Of a stretch of DNA of 25,626 nt, positions 22,011 to 25,626 are shown piece after piece. Both the position numbers and the translations under genes were made by a program. Where the stretch lies: NCBI GenBank assembly GCA_900321895.1, contig ONYB01000160.1, forward strand, positions 1 through 25,626, in the 5' to 3' direction. The stretch comes from an uncultured Brachyspira sp. (GTDB lineage Bacteria; Cyanobacteriota; Vampirovibrionia; Gastranaerophilales; Gastranaerophilaceae). The notes under the pieces were generated by a model. That model worked only from the letters and a program-made list of their open reading frames with translations, ran no database searches and was not told the origin of the DNA. The first letter of the stretch is position 1. Each line of letters opens with the position of its first letter.

Positions 22011-23192
22011 TTATTTTATATAATCCAAAATCAAGCGTGCAATTTCTGTTTTTGTGGCTCTTTCAAGTTGAGTTGCGTTGCCGTTTTTGTCCAAAATCGT
22101 CACCTCATTGTAATCACTTGAAAATCCGATATCTTTTCTCGAAATATCGTTTGCTACTAAAAAATCGCATCCTTTTTTTTGAATTTTTTCTTTTGCGTTA
22201 TTAAGCAAATTTTCGCTTTCCGCACAAAATCCGACAATAAGCGGTGAATTTTTGCTAACAGCTTTTTTGTCACATAGTTCTTTCAATATATCCGGATTTT
22301 TGACAAGTTCAATCGTGATTTCGTCACTCGACGTCTTTTTCATTTTTTGCGGTGCGACATTTTTTGCCCTGTAATCGGCTACGGCGGCTGCCATTATTAT
22401 CACATTCGCAGTATCAAACTCGTTATTAACGGCATTTTGCATTTCTAAAGCTGATTTAACTTTAACGACTTTGTAAGGTCTTTCAACCTCTTTTGTTGTT
22501 ACAAGAACGACCTCGTCACCGTTTTTAAAAGCCTCATCAGCTAACGCAAGCCCCATTTTACCCGATGAGTAATTTGAAATATAACGAACAGGATCAAGTT
22601 CCTCAATCGTTCCTCCGGAGGTTATGACAACCTTTCGCCCGGAAGAAGCCTTTGCGTGGAGGGCTTCCACGGTTTTGTCAAAGATTTTTTCTAAAGTACA
22701 AAGCCTGCCGACACCATTATATCCGCATGCCAAATATCCGCTTTCGGGCTCACAAATTTGATATCCGACAGCCTTTAATTTTTTCAAATTTTCTTGAATA
22801 ATAGGATTTCCCCACATATTACAATTCATTGCAGGTGCAATAATAACAGGCTTTTTAAAAGCACAAACGATCGAGGTCAAAAGATTATCACAAATCCCAT
22901 TGGCAATTTTTGAAATCGTATTTGCGGTTGCGGGAGCAATAACTATAACATCTGCCTCATCTGCATAAGAAATGTGTTCAGGCTTAAAATCCGAAACCTC
23001 AAATTCATCAACTCCGACTTCATTTTGACTGAGGTTTTGAAGAGTCAGTTTTGCCACAAAATTGAGAGCGTTCGGAGTGCAAATTACTCTGACATTTGCA
23101 CCATTTCGCTTATACATCCTAATTAATTCACAGATTTTATAGGCAGCAATTCCACCGGTTATCCCGATTAAAACATTTTTACCGCTTAACAT
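22011..23192 (-). CDS. coaBC: CoaBC: phosphopantothenoylcysteine synthetase/decarboxylase
   Basis: A 393-residue bifunctional enzyme of coenzyme A synthesis. The N-terminal flavoprotein half (CoaC, 1-185) decarboxylates phosphopantothenoylcysteine. It opens with GKNVLIGITGGIAAYK, has the substrate motif PAMNCNMW, and the active-site ACGYNGVGR segment. The C-terminal half (CoaB, about 190-393) joins 4'-phosphopantothenate to cysteine using CTP; it has VVITSGGTIEELDPVRYI, NYSSGKMG and the dimer/lysine region NVAPQKMKK. Length is normal. GAGGAG lies 8 nt before the ATG. It overlaps the upstream guanylate kinase gene by 7 bp and is followed closely by the NIF3-like gene. Confidence 0.96.
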   Translation of the reverse strand: MLSGKNVLIGITGGIAAYKICELIRMYKRNGANVRVICTPNALNFVAKLTLQNLSQNEVGVDEFEVSDFKPEHISYADEADVIVIAPATANTISKIANGICDNLLTSIVCAFKKPVIIAPAMNCNMWGNPIIQENLKKLKAVGYQICEPESGYLACGYNGVGRLCTLEKIFDKTVEALHAKASSGRKVVITSGGTIEELDPVRYISNYSSGKMGLALADEAFKNGDEVVLVTTKEVERPYKVVKVKSALEMQNAVNNEFDTANVIIMAAAVADYRAKNVAPQKMKKTSSDEITIELVKNPDILKELCDKKAVSKNSPLIVGFCAESENLLNNAKEKIQKKGCDFLVANDISRKDIGFSSDYNEVTILDKNGNATQLERATKTEIARLILDYIK

Positions 23193-23767
23193 TTTTTATG
23201 CTCCTCATCAATTACTTTTTCAAGCTCGGTAATTGCCCGTTCCACTTCATCATTTATGACTCTGTAATCAAAATTTTTTGCACGTTCAAGCTCAATTTTA
23301 ACCTCGTGAAGACGTTTTTGAATAGCGTCTTCATTCTCGGTATGCCTGCCTCTCAAACGATTTTCAAGAGCTTCCAGTGACGGCGGACAAATAAAAATAA
23401 GAACGGCTTCCGGCATTTGTTTTTTGACCTGAAATGCTCCTTGAGTATCAATTTCAAGGATTACATTCTTCCCTTCATCAAGGCATTGCTTAATAAACTT
23501 TTTCTTCGTACCGTAACGATTTCCGGCAAACTCCGCCCATTCCAAAAACTTGTCGTTATCAATACTGTTTTGAAATTCCTCCGGAGTTACAAAAAAATAG
23601 TTCACCCCGTCAACTTCGCCAATCCTCGGCTTTCTTGTAGTACAAGAAATTGAAAGCATAAAGTCAGGATGTCTTTCCATAAACTTTTTCAACACAGTGC
23701 CTTTGCCGACACCTGATGAGCCCGATATTACAAATAATTTTTTGTTTGATTTAGATTTTTCTTGCAT
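23186..23767 (-). CDS. gmk: Guanylate kinase
   Basis: A 193-residue enzyme that phosphorylates GMP to GDP with ATP. The P-loop GSSGVGKGT (about residues 16-24), GMP-binding SCTTRKPRIGEVDGVNYFF and the LID region NRLRGRHTENEDAIQKRL are all present at expected places. No Shine-Dalgarno sequence precedes the ATG at 23767. Instead TATAAT ends 6 nt upstream, which suggests a leaderless transcript. It overlaps coaBC by 7 bp, which in many bacteria is separated from gmk by rpoZ; no omega gene is seen here. Confidence 0.96.
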   Translation of the reverse strand: MQEKSKSNKKLFVISGSSGVGKGTVLKKFMERHPDFMLSISCTTRKPRIGEVDGVNYFFVTPEEFQNSIDNDKFLEWAEFAGNRYGTKKKFIKQCLDEGKNVILEIDTQGAFQVKKQMPEAVLIFICPPSLEALENRLRGRHTENEDAIQKRLHEVKIELERAKNFDYRVINDEVERAITELEKVIDEEHKKC

Positions 23768-23773
23768 AGATTA

Positions 23774-23779
23774 ATTATA
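23774..23779 (-). promoter_or_regulatory. -10 element for a probably leaderless gmk mRNA
   Basis: A perfect TATAAT on the minus strand, ending 6 nt before the gmk ATG. The -35 position is poor (T-rich). There is no ribosome site in the 6-nt gap, the same arrangement as at the radical SAM gene. Confidence 0.45.
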
Positions 23780-23829
23780 CAATGAAAAATTTTGATAAAA
23801 AGGGATTTTTGAAAAAACTTAATAAAAAA

Positions 23830-25218
23830 TTAAACAGTTATCATGCGTTCCTGCAACATATTTGCAGATTCCTCGTAACCTGCACGTCCCATAAGAGCAT
23901 ACGTATAATTTTTTGCCTGCTCAACTCCAGGTTGATTAAACGTATTTATATTATACAAAGCTCCGGCAATAGCTGTTTGAACCTCAAACATATACAAAAG
24001 TTGTCCCAAATTATACGCATCAACTTTTGGAATAGAAATCGTAACTGTCGGTCTTTCGTAATCCGCAAGTGCAACTCTTGTTGAATCAGCTTCCGCATTC
24101 ATCAAACGGTTAATTGTCTTGCCAGCAAGATAATTTATTCCCGTATATTCAAAAATGTTCGGAATTTCAAGAATATTATCAAAATTTTCAACTCGAATAA
24201 AGTTTATAATCTTATTATTCGGACCTTCGTTATAAAGCTGAATTTGAGAATGCTGATCGGTTGCCCCAAGAGCCTTAATCGGTGTTGGACCTACGTGAAC
24301 ATCATTCCCTTCATTATCCTTATTTTTCCCGAGAGATTCCGCCCAAAGTTGAACATACCAATCCGAAACATATTTCAATCGACTTGAATACGGCATCATC
24401 ACAGACATATTTTTGCCCTTTTTCGTATCCATTAAATAATGAATAAGTGCATTTTGAGCTGCAATATTTTCTTTTATATCGGTATTTTTCAATGCCAAAT
24501 CCATATCTTTAATACCGTTAACTACAGCATCAATATCAATACCGACCAATGCCATTGGCAACAATCCAACCGCAGAAAATACAGAAAATCTTCCGCCGAC
24601 ATCATCAGGCACCACAAAAGTTTTATAACCTTCTTGTTCTGCAATTTGTCTTAAAATACCTGTTCTTTTATCTGTTGTTGCAACAATATTGTATCTGTAA
24701 TTATCTCCAAGCTCTTTTTCCAATCTGTCTTTCACAATCATAAATTGCGACATTGTTTCGGCAGTAGAACCTGATTTTGTTATAACATTTACTAAAGTTT
24801 TGCTTAAATCCAAGAAATCTAACAACCCAGTCATTGTATCAGGGTCAATATTATCGAGAAAGAAAATTCTTGGCATTCCGTCACGTTGTTCTTCAGAAAG
24901 CAAATTCCAATAAGGTTTCAAAAGAGCTTCTGTCATCGCCATTCCGCCGAGTGCAGAGCCGCCTATCCCCAACACAAGAACGTTTTCAAACCTGCCTTTT
25001 ATCATTGCGGCATATTCTTTCACATACCAAAGGGTTTCTTCATTATATCCGAGATTCATCCACTGCAACCACTGGTTAGGCTTATCTTTACACTGATTTA
25101 AATTTTTAATAATTTCAGAAATCTTATCCTGATACGCAGTGAATTCACCCTGAATATCCAGTCCATTGTCATTTCCGACAACTTTCGCATCAGCATTCCT
25201 GTAATTTAGTTTTATCAT
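23830..25218 (-). CDS. pgi: Glucose-6-phosphate isomerase
   Basis: A 462-residue phosphoglucose isomerase that interconverts glucose-6-phosphate and fructose-6-phosphate. SIS-fold signatures are present: VLGIGGSALGGMAMTEALL, ITKSGSTAETMSQF (sugar-phosphate binding), VVPDDVGGRFSVFSAVGLLP (the family signature) and ALGATDQHSQIQLYNEGP with the catalytic-region His. It is about 90 residues shorter than the enterobacterial enzyme, matching the short class found in many Firmicutes, Thermotoga and related bacteria. GGGGTAGAG precedes the ATG. A promoter is proposed at 25291-25318. The gmk gene starts 62 bp downstream with its own -10 element. Confidence 0.94.
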   Translation of the reverse strand: MIKLNYRNADAKVVGNDNGLDIQGEFTAYQDKISEIIKNLNQCKDKPNQWLQWMNLGYNEETLWYVKEYAAMIKGRFENVLVLGIGGSALGGMAMTEALLKPYWNLLSEEQRDGMPRIFFLDNIDPDTMTGLLDFLDLSKTLVNVITKSGSTAETMSQFMIVKDRLEKELGDNYRYNIVATTDKRTGILRQIAEQEGYKTFVVPDDVGGRFSVFSAVGLLPMALVGIDIDAVVNGIKDMDLALKNTDIKENIAAQNALIHYLMDTKKGKNMSVMMPYSSRLKYVSDWYVQLWAESLGKNKDNEGNDVHVGPTPIKALGATDQHSQIQLYNEGPNNKIINFIRVENFDNILEIPNIFEYTGINYLAGKTINRLMNAEADSTRVALADYERPTVTISIPKVDAYNLGQLLYMFEVQTAIAGALYNINTFNQPGVEQAKNYTYALMGRAGYEESANMLQERMITV

Positions 25219-25265
25219 CTCTACCCCTCTTAAAATAACCTTTCTCTAATCTTGTATTTCGTAGT

Positions 25266-25301
25266 GTAAATACACGCTAACCCTATGTCCATTGTATTTA
25301 C
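25266..25301. promoter_or_regulatory. Inverted repeat over the pgi promoter
   Basis: GTAAATACA (25266-25274) and TGTATTTAC (25293-25301) form a perfect 9-bp inverted repeat with an 18-nt spacer. The right arm overlaps the proposed -10, and the left arm lies just past the transcription start. It fits an operator or a leader hairpin. Confidence 0.4.
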
Positions 25302-25318
25302 TCAAGGTTAAATTTCAA
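25291..25318 (-). promoter_or_regulatory. Candidate promoter of pgi
   Basis: On the minus strand: TTGAAA (25313-25318), 16-bp spacer, TACAAT (25291-25296), about 73 nt before the ATG. Moderate match. Confidence 0.5.
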
Positions 25319-25344
25319 GAAATATATACATACTCATGTAATAT

Positions 25345-25626
25345 TTATTTACTATTTTCTATATTCTTCAAAGCTTCTTTAAGATCTTGAACTTCATATT
25401 TCAAACGGTTAAGCTCACACTTGACGGGATCAGGAATTCTGTTATGCATCAAAACTCCGTTTTCATCCTTAATCTTTTGATGAACGACTCTTCCGGGGAT
25501 ACCGACAACGGTAGAATACTCAGGAACATCTTCCACCACAACAGAACCTGCACCGACTCGCACAAAATCACCAAGTGTAATATTTCCGAGAACTTTTGCA
25601 CCGGCACCGACAATAACATTATTGCC
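25345..25626 (-). CDS. cysE: Serine O-acetyltransferase, C-terminal part (window-edge partial)
   Basis: The last 93 residues of a left-handed beta-helix acyltransferase. Hexapeptide turns are clear (NNVIVGAGAKVLGNITLGDF, then VRVGAGSVVVEDVPEYSTVV), followed by the CysE-type exit sequence GIPGRVVHQK and a charged helical tail. Serine acetyltransferase makes O-acetylserine for cysteine synthesis. The frame is open through 25626, so the true start lies outside the window; an internal GTG at 25563 is not the start. The GIPGRVV ending fits CysE better than sugar or maltose acetyltransferases, but the catalytic N-terminal part is not visible. A 126-bp gap separates it from pgi on the same strand. 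Confidence 0.82.
   Translation of the reverse strand, partial: GNNVIVGAGAKVLGNITLGDFVRVGAGSVVVEDVPEYSTVVGIPGRVVHQKIKDENGVLMHNRIPDPVKCELNRLKYEVQDLKEALKNIENSK

Overview
The window reads as a chromosomal segment of an AT-rich, Gram-negative-type (diderm) bacterium using the standard genetic code. Evidence for two membranes is a complete RND/TolC-type tripartite exporter (adaptor, inner-membrane pump, outer-membrane channel). The mix of genes (GAF/HD-GYP regulator, orphan LuxR-type response regulators, ArsR/P-type ATPase metal module, a large unknown protein with an N-terminal LSFKG motif) is compatible with a host-associated non-photosynthetic cyanobacterial lineage (Melainabacteria/Gastranaerophilales). 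That placement is an impression from gene style, not proven; no 16S or other marker is present.

Layout. (1) 1-4840, minus strand: one apparent five-gene operon behind a good promoter at 4812-4840. In order of transcription it encodes a TPR-GAF-HD-GYP protein, an exported TPR protein, two LuxR-type response regulators and a pentapeptide-repeat protein cut by the window edge. No histidine kinase is present. (2) 4793-6439, plus: a family 2 glycosyltransferase and an exported M48-like protein whose zinc motif has lost its first histidine, closed by a strong terminator. (3) 6533-8934: a 788-residue protein of unknown function that appears to be internally duplicated, ending at a bidirectional terminator shared with (4) a convergent double ferritin-like (diiron) protein. 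(5) 10403-12791: a divergent metal-response module, an SmtB/CadC-type repressor and a Zn/Cd/Pb-type P1B ATPase, with three near-identical operators lying on the two promoters. (6) 12840-18848: a three-gene RND efflux operon with its own promoter. (7) 18849-19112: an intergenic, highly structured nested inverted-repeat element. (8) 19113-21151: a radical SAM protein facing a GT-B glycosyltransferase. (9) 21188-21306: tRNA-Gln(UUG) with its promoter. (10) 21316-25626, minus: housekeeping genes nif3-like, coaBC, gmk, pgi and the C-terminal part of a serine acetyltransferase.

How they may work together. The 5' operon looks like a signalling unit joining cyclic-di-nucleotide turnover to transcription. 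The metal module is a self-contained sensor/exporter circuit. The RND operon lies directly downstream on the same strand and is preceded by what looks like a half copy of the same operator, hinting at a past or weak regulatory link. The points most worth a second look are the duplicated LSFKG protein, the nested inverted-repeat element, and two genes with a perfect TATAAT exactly 6 nt before the start codon and no Shine-Dalgarno sequence (probable leaderless mRNAs).
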